Numbered from the stretch's first letter, positions 33,803 to 45,911 are shown. The stretch: DNA of 64,000 nucleotides from Morinoia aosen (GCA_030386875.1 CM059566.1:36616068-36680067), one strand, 5' to 3'. The notes: generated by a model from the letters alone, not told the origin. Program-made: numbers and translations.

Positions 33803-34544
33803 TTCGTAATAATAAGTAATGAGCTGAAAAATGTAAGAACATTCAGAATAAGACAAGAGCACAATAGAGATACTGCATTAACAGGAAAGAAATTCATCGC
33901 GAAATAATTGGAGACGTCGATGTCCAGCTTAAGGGCCATCGATATCGGCCGTCCTAGCAGAACAAGGGAGGAGGCAAAAGAGCATCAGATTGATGACCAC
34001 AACAAAAATAGGCCGGGCCACAGAGGCCTATGGAAGGGCATAGGGCGTGTGTGAGAGAGCTATGCTGCAGCTGCTCGAAAAGACTGGCATTGCTCTCACA
34101 AATGGAGGCTTCCTGACTGGCATGTAATGCTCACTGTTGTGCTCCACCTGCAATTTTATAGAAAGCAAGACAAAAGTAACGAGAAAGAAGCAAATTGTCG
34201 AAGGCAGTACGAAAGCGAGCAATGTGCAGACGATGTTCAACTCAAAGAGGTACACTGGCGACAGAATGTGATGTAGATAGAACATCACGGCAAGAAGCAG
34301 GATGAAAAAAATAATTTGCTTCATCGCAGCACCGGGTTAAACAATAAAACACGAGAAATGTTCAGAGGACATACAAAAATCACGTCCAACATGGACAAAA
34401 CCAAAAAAGTGTGTCAGAGATACTTAGCTATACTTCTAGAAAATAATTTCTAGTATAACATCACATACAAGGGACAAGTCATTCAAGCAATAAGCTCAAC
34501 TCGTAAGGCGAAACAACGTGTTTAAAATTGTACGCAGTGTTACG
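33803..34544. other. Intron-like sequence with one small hydrophobic ORF
   Basis: On the minus strand an ATG at 34324 opens 98 codons to 34028, with two hydrophobic stretches (IIFFILLLAVMFYLHHIL and VCTLLAFVLPSTICFFLV). AT-rich DNA readily gives such frames; no homology or promoter supports it. Confidence 0.2.
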
Positions 34545-34735
34545 TGACCTAAGCCCGAAACGTAGGACAACTTAAGAAGTTGAAAAACTTGAAGTAGAAA
34601 AATTTCGAAAAAAGGTAGAAAATTAATTGAAAACAGTATATACAACTTCAACGAAAAAATAAGGCTTAACCTTAAGTTCGGGGCGTCACAATTTCCTCAT
34701 GGAAGAGCCAATGTTGAATTACAATTCAAGAACCA
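34545..34735 (-). mobile_element. SINE-A fragment 13
   Basis: agttgaaaaacttgaagtag, ttcaacgaaaaaataaggct and gttcggggcgtcacaatttc match the head half of SINE-A. Confidence 0.5.
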
Positions 34736-36067
34736 TAGCAAATTTATCTTCTGTAACTATCGCCACTGAGCAATAAAGACCGAAAATTTGTAATCCCTAA
34801 TTTGAGCAAGTACCGCAGGAGCACAAGCACGAGGCTGCGCGAGAAAAACGGGCAATCAGGCAAGACATTAACTCTAGAAAATAAATGTGGAGACTGAGCA
34901 GTGCATCGCATCCCAATTAGCGAATGCGGTGAACGGGCCCGAGCACCTGTTGGCAGGGGGCCAGGGGCGGCAGCAGGCCTAGGTAGCTTTGTACGCTCCA
35001 ACGTGCACTATAATGCAACACGCACCGAGACGCGTCGAAAAAACACACGGCGACTCCCAGAAAATGTTCCTGTATTCACTGAACAAAAAATAAAGCAATC
35101 ATAATTTAAACGAAGAGTCGCCACACTTGAGAGAGACGCATGCACACGCATCAAGAAGAAAGACAGTTACCATAAATAAGTTACACGTCAGCTGGGCTGA
35201 TAATAAAGCTACTAGAGCAATGCACAGGCGCCCAAAATTAAACTGCAAATATGAAACCATAAGAGCACCGCAAATGCACAGGCACATGAACACTATTTCA
35301 GCATACCAAAGCAAAAAAATCTCATTTTTTTCTACTAATGCAAAGCAGAAGCAAAAAAAAGGTAACATACCACTGCCGCGTACAAAACGGTGCAGCGAAG
35401 CGCAGTATTTCAATATAAAATGGGAGAAATAAACCGACTTCGCCGTTGAAGATTTGAACCCCCAATTTGCATAAAAAACTTATAACACTTCGAATATTGA
35501 GCGCAGCTGTAGAATGAGTTGTGCAACATTACGAAGCTGTAACGCGGCGGCAACAGAGGAGCACACATTTGCTCTGTTGCACCCCGTGTTTTCCTGTCAC
35601 AGACCCAGTGGCGTAGCAATAATCATTAACCGTCTAATGAAACATTCGGGGTGTGCCACACCAAATTGCTCAAATTTCAATTTGATATTCCAAAGAACTT
35701 GCGCTTTCCTTCAGAATCAAATAATGCCATCGTTACTTCAACAAAACAGGAGACATTGACATCAGCCATAATGACGCAGTGCGCATCTCAGCTCACATGC
35801 GATGCTGCGTAAGGCTCCTTTGAGATCGTTACAAATGTTTTTTTTTTTTTGCACTCAGTTGAGAATTTCAGATAGTTTGCAAATTTGCCAGTTGAAACAA
35901 GAAAATTGTTCTAGCCCATGATTGAGAATGCATAACCTAAGAGGTTTTCGGATCACACCTTCTCAATACATTAAATGTTCATCTCCAGGACTCTAAATAA
36001 AAATCAAGAACTCGAAAACGAGCGTAATTGAAGAATACAAAACAATATACCGCCTCACATTACTATT
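34736..36067. other. Intron-like sequence
   Basis: GC-richer part at 34900-35040; a T13 run at 35838-35850. No supported gene. Confidence 0.35.
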
Positions 36068-36290
36068 CAGATTAGGTTTAATCATTGTGTTCCGAAGACA
36101 GGAAAGATGAGTTAAATGAACAAGGGATTTCTGCACAAAGTGTTTGAAAAACAGGACAGCAGTGAACTGAAAAAAAAAGATCCGTAACAAAACAACAAAA
36201 AATACTCTTTCAACAAAAAATAAGGCCTAACCCTCAGTTCAGGGCCTCACAACTTCCCTTTGGGAGCGCGAATATAACATTGCAATTCAA
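36068..36290 (-). mobile_element. SINE-A copy 14, internally deleted
   Basis: cagattaggtttaatcattg to ctttgggagcgcgaatataa. The body is shortened between ctgcacaaagtgt and gaaaaacaggacagcag. Confidence 0.65.
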
Positions 36291-37210
36291 AAACCAATAG
36301 TCATGTCTAAAAACTAGGCATAAATGTGCCAAGAGCACAGTGTGACAGCTCAACAGCAACATACGCTGAGTTCAACATAACTTTTTTCACTTTCATTCGA
36401 GGTAAGAATAAATCCGATGCGGATCCACGGTTATCTGAGATAGGTACTCGTGAGGTTATTTAGTATGATTCGTCGACGCGTTGTTATTCACACGTTAGGG
36501 AATTTCGTAGCACTCGTCTGTCTTCATGAGACTCATGGTCCCTCACGAAGGAGCGGACGCGAACTGCGTTCGGTCTACATTATCAGAATGAAGATCAGGG
36601 AGGTAGCGCACGATTTACAGGAACGTTCATTCGGTCAAAATGTTCTCAGTGCTCTCCCCTAAGCTCCTCCATACCTCAATGAAGTAAGTCAAAAGCTGAA
36701 TATAGGCGATGAAAGCAATAGTTTTCTTTTTTTTAGCGACAACTCAAGCATTACTGTCGATCAAACATTACTCTCAGTTGAAAGTCGAAGCAAATTTAGA
36801 ATTCAAAGAAACATTTTACAAGCTGATACGAAAAATATTCGCAGCAATCTGTAAAAAAAAATTTAGACAAATTTTCACAACGCGTATTCTGTTTTCAATA
36901 TTTCAATTGCAAACTTTGCTGAACGTTCACACGCAGTACTGATTTTTTCCAACCTATTTTTTGAACTACTATTATCTTCAATGGTTTTTTTTTACAAATT
37001 TTGTTCAATAAGAACTATTTAAAATTAGAATTTGCTCGCGGAAAAATAATGAACTAAAATTTGGGCATGAAAGGAGATCTTGTCATCCAAAAAACCAACA
37101 GAAAACCGCCGCAACATTCTGATGAAACTAGATCACTAAAATACCACCTGAAACGCTCCCACAAGCGCGAAGGCAATAAAAAGAACTACTGAGAAATTTC
37201 CCTCACATAC
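36291..37210. other. Intron-like sequence, nothing recognised
   Basis: AT-rich; no repeat copy. Confidence 0.4.
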
Positions 37211-37377
37211 CAGAGGCGCGAAGAAGTTTCCCATGAACGCCTAGCGGAAGCGGCAGATCGTATTCACTGAAGGCGATGAACAGCGCGGAACAGTGCAGTC
37301 CACGACGCTTCACCGAAGCGCTACGAGCCACCGCAAATCTTGTAGCTTTGCCAATGTCTCTCAAGTCTTTCGGGTGA
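37211..37377 (-). CDS. Candidate coding exon
   Basis: Minus strand: acceptor cgcctag|TCACC and donor CCTCTG|GTATGTGAG enclose 167 nt with 55 open codons after one completing base (HPKDLRDIGKATRFAVARSA, later LFIAFSEYDLPLPLGVHGKL). The GC-rich stretch is open in this frame for its whole length, and its start phase accepts the GG left by the exon at 37738. It ends in phase 1. The acceptor lacks a good pyrimidine tract, and I recognise no domain, so it may be chance. Confidence 0.3.
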
Positions 37378-37737
37378 CTAGGCGCTCGGGATCAGAAAAT
37401 GGGCCCCAGAATCGCATCGCCCCCATTGTTATTTAATTTCAACTTACAAGGAATATGCTAAACAAAATTGGCACAAATGCTTCAGCGTGGATGAACTCAT
37501 TTCGAAGAATTGAAAAAACTGCAAATAATGGGCGACCAATAATGAATTTCTAAGGAAACAACTCGTATCAATTTGAAAAATACGAAGTGTATCGCTGGAA
37601 TAACTTTAAGATCGAACAGGTAAATGATTCTGAAGGTACAGGAGAAACCTGGTTGCTCGGAGACACTCAGTAACGATGTTGCTAACAGCAAACGAAAGCG
37701 AATGAGCAACGCACAAGAAAACACCATAGGTACTCAC

Positions 37738-37799
37738 CCCGACTTGGAAGTAGGAATGTTGGGGTCACTGTGTTTGCGGCGGTCCTCCCTGATGCGCTT
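37738..37799 (-). CDS. Short coding exon, basic RHSDP-type motif
   Basis: 62 nt between an acceptor (atacttctaacag|AAG) and a strong donor (TCGGG|GTGAGTACC). Twenty codons read KRIREDRRKHSDPNIPTSKS, then GG. The phase 0 start matches the exon ending at 38978; phase 2 at the end. The highly charged start and the 'RKHSDPNIP' piece look like a regulatory phosphorylation site in a disordered region. It is in the same orientation as the exons at 39 and 43 kb, only 1.2 kb from the former. Confidence 0.65.
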
Positions 37800-38977
37800 C
37801 TGTTAGAAGTATTTAAAAGGTCAGTTCATTTTAAAAAATCAGCTAAAAAATAACCAGACAGAATGAGAAAACTTTCCAAAACATAAAAAATGACAGTATA
37901 ACACAACGAAATGCAGGAAATAATCGAATACTTATTAAACGATGAAAAACAAAATTACATTTCAAATACTCGACCCTCGAGTCATATAGTGAAAATCCTT
38001 AAAAAGATAACCCGTACAACAGCATATCAAGAAATGATACTCAAAGCACTACTAGCTAGTGTTGACCCTAAATATAGGCTGCTATCGCGTGTGTTAATAC
38101 CATTAACTAGACGCGAGAAATAAAACTCTCAAAATTCAGAAGCTTAGCACAGTTTACTCGTTCTGGCGTAATCATTTTAACAACAAAAACAACAAGCGAG
38201 TTAAGATATGACATGGGTCTTGAGAAGCGAGGGAGTTCTCCGCGGACTCACAACTGCAGTTCCACAAGGAGTCAGCTCAATAATTTTTATTTCCTTCCGT
38301 CTTCAAGCGTACGACGTGATCAAGAACAGAAATCTCAGAAGCTATTGAATAATGTAATCAATCGAGAGTGATCAATTGAAAATAGTACTACATAAGCAAT
38401 TTTATTTAACTCCTAAAATAAACGGTGCATGAGAATCTTGATCACGAAGCTGTGAGGGATGGTTATGGAGACCCTCTACAGCGAACGTTTAAAGAACAAT
38501 AACGTAATTACAACGAGCGTCAATTGCAAATATTTGTTCAGTAATTACAGTAGGATTACAATGGAATATAACTTAATCTCAGTGTATCAGTCACGGCTAT
38601 CAGAAAACAAGAAGCCTAGCGACAAGAAGCGTATCAGTGCCGGTATTCTTTCACACCAGTTGTAATGATAGAAGCACCATCATTCTAAAAACGCTGCCTC
38701 GAAATCATAATTCATTCAAAAACTTGCATACATATTTTTTAACACTCGCACATCACTTTTGGAAAAAGTGCATTGAAAAACACAAAATTAATTTCCGGTT
38801 TTTCCTAACATTTTTATAAAGATAAATAAGCATAACAGGATTTGGAGGGCAACTTGGCTATTCTCAATTCTACGTCTGCGGCATGAACACGTACGAGTAT
38901 GTCCTGATTTCAGGGATATGATAGGTGAAACAACAGCATGAAATCAAGGAGCCGATAAAAAAGGAAATCATACTCAC
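37800..38977. other. Intron
   Basis: Sequence between two phase-matched exons; nothing recognised inside. Confidence 0.5.
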
Positions 38978-39062
38978 TCTTTGGTGCTTATCTTTGTAGC
39001 TTTCTGATCTGTTGATTGGATTGCCCGATTTCTTCTTCTGGAGGTTCGGTTTGCCCGATGAT
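38978..39062 (-). CDS. Short coding exon, Lys/Ser-rich
   Basis: 85 nt with an excellent acceptor (gtcactttttctag|AT) and a strong donor (CAAAGA|GTGAGTATG). After one completing base, 28 codons read SSGKPNLQKKKSGNPINRSE then SYKDKHQR. Phase 2 in, phase 0 out. TC from the 43-kb exon plus A makes Ser, and the next exon starts in phase 0, so the three fit exactly. Basic, no hydrophobic segment; likely part of a disordered protein region. Confidence 0.7.
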
Positions 39063-39565
39063 CTAGAAAAAGTGACAAGTCAGTATCAGTAATAAATTAA
39101 ATTTAGATGTATTTGCTGTACATAATGTACAAAAAACATGCTAAATTTTTATCTTGAGGTGAGCCAAGGAGAGTTATATTGGTCGAGTCGCTCAGAGCTG
39201 CCCTGCAATAAGGGTGCAATTCATCATTCAAGAAGAAGCGATTCATCAGTAGAACTGCAAGTGGATCACTGCAGGATTTTCGCCGGTATTGTGCACTTGG
39301 CAATCGTTGGAGTGTTCGTTAATAAGTTACATGGAGAGACGCCCGTGACAAATCCCAAGCCCTTGAGCATACAATGAGTCACATTCGTTCAGATTATTTA
39401 TTTCATTGAAATAAATAGATTGAACACAATAACTACAAAAGAAAATGATCAGTGTGACTTTAATTTTTTGGTAACATATTCAACATGTTTCGCAAGGAGA
39501 AATGTGGATTATGAACTACTGGTGTGCATATCCAGAGAAAATGGCTTGCATTCTACTGCCCTTAA

Positions 39566-41049
39566 GAGAACCATGTTGGGGGCATCTGCAGTCTTCTCCC
39601 GATTTTTTTTTATTGCTTTAAATGAGTTTGAGATATGTCCCCGAATGTCTGTAAAAATATCAGGAACGTATCCCAGAGCTAGCATCCCCCCCGGGAGGGG
39701 GAGAGCATCCCCCTTACGGACCTTTTTTTTCATTTTTGATCCTAGAGCAATGAAATTTGGTATACTGATAGGAAATGCAATTTAGAATCATTTATCATTC
39801 ATGACAAAATGCGATTTTCTTGAAAAGAAAATGGGAAATCATAGAAAACGACATTTTTGGGGGTGTTTTCTAAATGATTCTTCTCCTAGTTTTTGAGCTA
39901 CAGTAATGATTTTGGTATCATTGGATGCAGAATAACGTGGACATTCAAAAAAAAAAAATTCTCAAACTTTCAATTTTAATTTATTTTTTTTTACATATAT
40001 TTCATCATTCATATTCCTCGAGGTAAGCATCCCCCTTCCGAATATTTTTTTTATTATTGAATTTAGAGCAATGAAATTTGGTATACTGATAGGAAATGCA
40101 ATTTAGAATCATTTGTCATTTATGACAAAATGCGATTTTCTTGAAAAGAAAATAGAAAATCATAGAAAACGACATTTCGGAGGGGGGGGGGTCCTAATAG
40201 CTTCTTCTCTGATAGTTTTTGAGCTACAGTAATGATTTTGGTATCATTGGATGCAAAATAACGTGGACATTCCAAAAACTTGAATGCTTGTCCTCAAATT
40301 TCCAATATAAAAATTATAAAAAAAAGAAAAAAAATCAAAATATTCAAGAAAATTCAAATTTATGACGTTGTAACTTTGAAACAAGAATGAATTTTGAAAA
40401 AATTCCTGATGCATTGTGAAGCCCTTATTTTTCTGCATCCAATGATACCAAAATCATCACTGAAGCTCAAAAACTGTAGGAGGAGAAGCATTTTTTTTCT
40501 TAAATCGTCGATATTGAACAATCACGATTTTCAAGACATTCGTTATAATGGGGCCGAAGTTTACACAGCTAGAGCAATGTAGTTTGCTGCATTTGGAAGT
40601 CACATGTGTAATCTACAATTTTTATAGAGTTGATTTTCAAAAATTTTTACGTGAAATTTTTTCCGTAGACTTTTTACCCTAAATTTAAACTCTGACTTTA
40701 CCTTTTTCAAAAAAAATTCTATAAATTCAAAATGAATTCAAAATGAATTCAAATTCAAAAACCGGTTTATAACATTTTTGAAGAACACGTTGTACTTTCG
40801 CATGCAATAAACCGCATTGCTCTAGCTTTCTAAATTTCCTCACCATTATAACGAATGTTATATATAAATTTTTTTTTATTTATCATGAAAAACTCATTTT
40901 CTATGTCCCAATGCAAAAAAACTTATGGAAGAAAAGTTGTTGGGAATCTAGAGATCTAGTAGTCTGCAAATTTTCATAGACGTGAGTCCGATAGAAAAAA
41001 ATCTACGGATGAAAAATCAAGTTTTGGCCGACAGGTGAACATGGTTCCC
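39566..41049. mobile_element. TTAA-flanked DNA transposon remnant (piggyBac- or Kolobok-like), non-autonomous
   Basis: TTAA at 39562-39565 and 41050-41053 flanks inverted ends: left GAGAACCATGTT and right, in reverse, GGGAACCATGTT. Length is 1,484 bp with no transposase frame. Inside are direct repeats of about 250 bp (39703-39955 and 40025-40280), a short inverted copy of their end (40432-40495) and an inverted pair (40534-40590 with 40802-40859). A TTAA target is used by the piggyBac and Kolobok superfamilies. The GGGAACC end is unlike the usual CCC start of piggyBac, so Kolobok is the better guess. It lies in the intron between exons 39062 and 42007. Confidence 0.75.
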
Positions 41050-41053
41050 TTAA

Positions 41054-42006
41054 ATGAATGAACAGACTGTGCAAGAGCGTGCAAGTCTAGGAGGTAAAAA
41101 CGAAAATATACGTGAATAATAATTTAGCCGCCTAGAGAATTCAAACTCCCTTCCCATGCATAGCCAGTCGAACTCTCATGCATGAATTTATTTGACCTTG
41201 CATAAATGCAGAAGAAAATACGGCTACCAGATTTTGCACCTGGTGCTAGTATTTTTCATTGGTAAGTAAAGGAATACAGCGCACAAATCCAAAAAAATGC
41301 GGATAAACAAATTTTAATGATTCATATGAAATAAATAAAAATAGCTTTACTCTCGGACATTTATCACATTCAACAACGTACCGTCTAAAATTTGATTAGA
41401 GACTTGCACGGAAACTTATACCCTTAGGAACCATTACGTGTATGGCGAAAAAAAGCAATCATAACGAACATGATGAAACACACAAGTAAAACAGACAGGG
41501 ACTTGAACCCCATATCTCTCAGACAATGTCTACCTTAATGAGGTTGCCTTGACTCACGAAAAAAGTAAGAGTAATTCTTAACTTGAACGAAACCCTAAGC
41601 ACTTTCACAATCAAAGGTGCAAAAAATCCCTGTATGTGGTGGTGGCTCATAGACCCTCTCATGAAACATCACGCTGCGGAGAATGTCCACAGGCAAATAT
41701 ACTTTGAATATACCGGTTTAGATACGATGTTAATAACGAAGAACTAAAAGTATTCCTTTAAATTATAAAATATTGAATTCCGAAGTCACGATGAACAACC
41801 CTGAAACCATTCTCGTGAGAAAATTAATTATTTCGTTACAAAAGAGGGTGGGAGCAAGCAAACATACGAACCCTTAGCATTGAAAGCGAATTCAATGAAT
41901 CATGCTCACTTTTAACAAAAATTAACATGAATCCACGGACTATAAACTTAATAAAATGAAATTAAAAACGAATGAAAGAAATATAGAAACAAATGTTCCA
42001 ACTTAC
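41054..42006. other. Intron with one tRNA-like stretch
   Basis: On the minus strand around 41560-41490 there is a tRNA-like order: ctcattaaggtagac, later atatggggttcaagtccc (a good B box). The stems are not convincing, so it is probably a SINE head or relic. Confidence 0.3.
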
Positions 42007-43140
42007 GAATGAGGGCTTAAGAAGGCAGGGTTAATAACAATGGCATGTTGCGGGGTATGGTGGGGGTGCGTATAAACAAGCGCATGGGAGATAGTAGGAG
42101 GAGAAGAGTAGTTGGTGAGCGGCTCAGCGGAGTCGAACTGCAGTACTTCATGTGTCAGAAGACCAAGTGAGGGCTCTTTGGATCCTGTCTTGGAAGCCGC
42201 TAATTTAGCACTAGAGACATGCTCGGACGATAATGCACGGCGAGGGTCACCAGCATGTGCGTGCGAGTGAGGAGGTGCTCGTACGTACGACTGTACGAGC
42301 CCAGCGCGCTGCAAGGCCTGGAAGTTATGAATGCTCTGTTGCACGCTCGATGAGCTATTACTGCAATGCATAGCAGCCGACCGAGGGTGCATAAGGTCCG
42401 GCGAAGAGTGATGGTTTGGAGCAGAGAAGTGGGCCGGGCGAGAAGAAGGAGAATCTCTCTTCGGTAGTGTTGAATTAGAAGTCTTTCGTTCACAACCAGC
42501 AGGAACACTGGAGGAGTGCTGACGCGTGTCAGATCCGTAGAAGGTAGGCCCATGTTTGAGAGCAAACTTGTTGTGGATCGCACGACTATTTGGGTGATGA
42601 CGGTGATGATGAGTGTTTTCAGAAAAATTATTTTTGTTGTTGAACGGATCTTTAGCGTCCAGAGACTTGGGTCGAAAATCCTTAGGGCCAACAGGTGGTG
42701 GAATGGGAGGGTTAGATTGTCGAGGAAGAAGTTGAGGAGGCGGAGTGGAAGGTGTTTGAACGGACACCGAACGATTGATACTCGTCGAGGTCTCTTCAAA
42801 AACTGGAGGAGAATGAACAGATACAGGAGGTGACTCACTACCGCTACTGCGATCCAAGGATTTCCTCTTTTTGCTGTCTCGAGAGCCGCGTAACATGGCA
42901 ATGAACGTTTTCTTGTAAGGCGCCTGTGGAGGGTTCACCAACTTGGGAGGTGGAGACGGCTTCTCTCCTCCCCTGGCCCTGTCACTAATTGGGTCGGTGG
43001 GGTACTTGTTTGCTCGAGTAGGAGAGGAGTGTGGGGCTTTGGGAAGAGACTGTCGACGATTCGGAGAAGCAGTTCTACGCCGCAGCTGAGCGTGCGCCCG
43101 CAGTTCCACCATATCATCTATAATCGCGTCTCCCGACATT
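42007..43140 (-). CDS. Large coding exon of an unidentified Ser/Pro-rich protein
   Basis: 1,134 nt, open throughout, between acceptor cgaaag|A and a strong donor CATTC|GTAAGT: 1 nt + 377 codons + 2 nt. It starts MSGDAIIDDMVELRAHAQLR, an acidic/helical stretch, and then becomes disordered. Basic phospho-type sites are RRRTASPNRRQS, KKRKSLDRSS and RPKSLDAK. Proline runs such as KPSPPPKL, STPPPQLLP and PIPPPVGP are possible SH3 or WW ligands. A His cluster (HHHRHHP) and Ser/His-rich stretches follow. An in-frame ATG at the start allows alternative initiation. The minus strand has a longer clean frame than any chance ORF nearby. The ORF closes with TAA immediately inside the donor, supporting splicing rather than a gene end. 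Probably a scaffold or cytoskeletal/signalling protein; identity not recognised. Confidence 0.75.
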
Positions 43141-43475
43141 CTTTCGACATCAGGACAAAACAAAACGCAACTACAAGCTTTGATAATTAACTAGCACATT
43201 GTTTGTTATAGTTTTTTTCAAGGATCTTCTTAACTGAACTTAACTTCATATCCTATCAAAATTCTAGCACCAATAAAAGCATGGTTAAATTCTAGCGACA
43301 AATTTCTCACTGTTTCCAGTGATTTCCGATCGATGGTTTTAAGTTACTAGTTGCACCTCAGAACATTAACACGTAGCACCATATCACCTCAACGAAAACT
43401 ATCGAGAAACAATACGTTCCATAAAATTGATGTCTCTAAAAACAAATCGAAGTTTAAATAAGAAGTGTGTACAAT
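43141..43475. other. Intron, nothing recognised
   Basis: AT-rich sequence upstream of the large exon, then SINE-A. Confidence 0.4.
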
Positions 43476-43818
43476 ATTAGGTAGATTATTTGTTAGATAA
43501 ATCTTCCCTAACCGCAACAAAGGCGTTCCAAAGAGAGAAAGAAGTAAAACACCATTTAGTTGGAAGTTCAGGAAAATCTATTCATAAGGTGTATAGCACC
43601 GGTAAGTAGAGGAAGAAGTTCATGGAACAAGATAATAGTTGAAGAAAGTAATAGGTGCTAAAGAATAAAACAACAGTGGACTGGAAAAGATGGTCCTTGG
43701 CATAACAAACAAAAAATTACTCCAAAAAACAAGGCCTGCCCACGTCTCAGGTAGGGACCTCTCAGTTTCTCCCTGGGAGTGCGAATTCCTATAGATACAA
43801 TAGTCGTATCCCCCTGAG
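43476..43818 (-). mobile_element. SINE-A copy 15, complete
   Basis: Tail attaggtagattatttgtta; head gatacaatagtcgtatcc + cccctgag. AGAAGT occurs on both sides (about 43461 and 43822), a possible short TSD. Confidence 0.8.
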
Positions 43819-43849
43819 CAGAGAAGTTAGACAAACATTCAACACTGTG

Positions 43850-43978
43850 ACTGCGACGTGCACCACCGGTAGCCACGAAAGGGATTTTCATAATGCTGCT
43901 GACCGACCAGTAGTCACAAACTCGTTATTCATTAAAGCCTAATTATAGCTAAATGAAGGCACGATTCTGTTAATGTTG
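43850..43978 (-). repeat. SINE-A internal module, separate piece
   Basis: caccaccggtagccacgaaa, gggattttcataatgctgct and aatgaaggcacgattctgtt match the module inside copies 10 and 11, here lying between copies 15 and 16. Confidence 0.7.
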
Positions 43979-43982
43979 ATTG

Positions 43983-44037
43983 ATTATAAATTAATTTGAG
44001 CCTCCCTCACCATAACCAAGATATTCTAAGAGAGGAA
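43983..44037 (-). mobile_element. SINE-A tail fragment interrupted by copy 16
   Basis: ataaattaatttgagcctcc and accaagatattctaagagag match the first 55 bp (tail side). The family's next base would continue into the body, but a new copy's tail begins instead, so copy 16 appears inserted into an older one. Copy 17 starts with the matching 'agagaggaag' and may be the older copy's remainder. Confidence 0.65.
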
Positions 44038-44038
44038 G

Positions 44039-44402
44039 ATTAGATTAGATTATAAGTTAGTTTAAGCCTCCCTAACCGCTAAAAAAATAGAGCGTATCGA
44101 AGAGAGGAAGGAGGAAGGCACCATTTAGTATGGAGATTAGAAAATGAGGAATCTATGCAGAAAGGGCATAGAAACAGTAAGATGGGAAAGAAGTTCATGA
44201 AATAAGATAAAAGTTGAAGAAGAAAGTCAGAGGTGCTGAAAAACAGGACAGTAGTGAACCGAAAAAAGGTGGTCCTTGACATAACAAAAAACATTTTATT
44301 TCAACAAAAAGAAGGCCTACCTAACTCTCAGCTCGGGCCCTCACATTTTTCCCCTGGGAGCGCTAATTCCCATAGATACAATAGTTGTATCCCCCTGAGG
44401 GG
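44039..44402 (-). mobile_element. SINE-A copy 16, complete
   Basis: Tail attagattagattataagtt; body close to copies 1 and 9; head gatacaatagttgtatcc + ccctgagggg. One of the least diverged copies. Confidence 0.88.
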
Positions 44403-44688
44403 TAAGAGAGGAAGAATGAAGGCACCATTTAATATGGAGTAAAGGGAACGCAGAATCCATGCACAAAGTATGTTCCCGCACAAAATCCCGTGCGCATAGA
44501 AACAGTACGTTAAGAAGGGTATGAAACAAGATAAAAGTTAAAAATGAAAGTCGGAGGTGCTGAAAAAGAGCACAGCAGTGAACAGAAAGAAGATGGTCCT
44601 TACCAAAACAATAAACATTTTATATAAATAACAAGCCTTCCTAACTCTCAGCTCAGGACCTCACATTTTCCCCGTGGGCGCGCCCCAG
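44403..44688 (-). mobile_element. SINE-A copy 17, tail side missing
   Basis: Begins taagagaggaagaatgaagg directly after copy 16 and runs to gacctcacattttccccgtg. Carries the ttcccgcacaaaatcccgtg insert. Probably the right half of the copy split by copy 16; agagaggaag at both junctions would be the target duplication. Confidence 0.7.
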
Positions 44689-44689
44689 T

Positions 44690-44820
44690 TAATATTAGAT
44701 GTTTTCAAAATTGCTTACTACAATCGACTTTAATTTTGAGTTGAATATTGAACTTCAGTTTAACCAATTGTGGACGTAGTGTTAGGTGAGATACGGAATG
44801 AAATCATTCAAATTAGATTA
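44690..44820 (-). repeat. SINE-A internal module, separate piece
   Basis: cccagttaatattagatgtt, caaaattgcttactacaatc and ttgaatattgaacttcagtt match the second half of the module. Confidence 0.7.
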
Positions 44821-45493
44821 TCTAAATGAAACTCGCACAAAAGCACCTGGAATAGCACAAATCCATAGACCGCAATCAAGCAAATAATATGAGCAAGCAT
44901 ATTCTCAAATACTGAAATTTCATTACTTAGCCATCTAACGAAAATTTTATGTAAATCCTGAAGAGTTATTGACAGAATTGAAAGCACAAATCGGCCAATA
45001 CACGGACTGTATAATTATTCAAGTAATAATTTTGAGGACTATAATGGTCTCACACAAAGAGACCGAAAGTTATGAGCCCCATTTCAAATCCTTCGTCGCT
45101 ATATTATAAAAGCCCTAATTTTACCCTCACAAATTTAGGCCAGGTAACGACACTTGAGCATTACACGGCAGCTTTAACGCATTTATTGATAGACTTCAAC
45201 AACACTGATAAGCCGACATAGATAAGGTGATAATTGAAAAGCTTTCAACACAACTATGTACAACGGACCCGTGGTTAACTCTTATGCTAAGGTCCGCTAT
45301 TTCAGCACGGAATTTTTCACAAACTGACAAGGACACTCAACAAAAACGTCAGTTTTCAACGATAGTTACGAAGAAAATCATAATGACCGACATCGACACC
45401 AACAGAAGCCGAGACACGACACTAAAAAGAAGACAAGACGAGGAGTGAGACAAGTGTGCAGAGGCGCGGCGGCAGCACAGGAAACACCGTCAC
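44821..45493. other. Intron-like sequence
   Basis: AT-rich, nothing recognised. Confidence 0.35.
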
Positions 45494-45561
45494 CGATAAC
45501 GTAGCACCAAAGGAAGCTTCGGGCCCGCGCGCTTGTCCAGCCAAGCAAACGTGCTCTCCAT
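45494..45561 (-). CDS. Candidate alternative first coding exon
   Basis: In a GC-rich island (45445-45565) the minus strand has ATG at 45561 followed by MESTFAWLDKRAGPKLPLVL, then RY, and a possible donor TATCG|GTGACGG. It ends in phase 2, which would join in frame to the large exon at 43140. The donor is weaker than the others here and the frame would otherwise stop one codon later. It could be a chance ORF in a promoter-like island. Confidence 0.22.
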
Positions 45562-45911
45562 CAAAAAGTGCATGGTCCGGCCACAGATGCATACTCGACA
45601 TCTCATAAAAGTTCGCATGGGAAGACCATATCAAAATTTATGGTACAGAAGTAAGAGCAATGCTCAGATGTACTTGAATTCTGAAACAACCGAACCAAAA
45701 AACGTACCAAATATTGAACTAACTCAACACCGCCGAAATTAATTTATATTGCAATTTATCATATTGTCCAGAGACAAGCGTTACAAATACTGAAATTTTT
45801 CTTCGATACCAAAGTCGTGCTTTGGATAATTACCAACGGCAACGCTTTATTTTACTAAAGCTCGACATATGAAAACTCTGATAGGAACGCAAAACACGAG
45901 CTCGAACACAT

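Noticed and set aside
35099..35413. Hydrophobic minus-strand frame
   Set aside because: Starts at TTG, and an equally long frame on the other strand shares the region; AT-rich chance frame.
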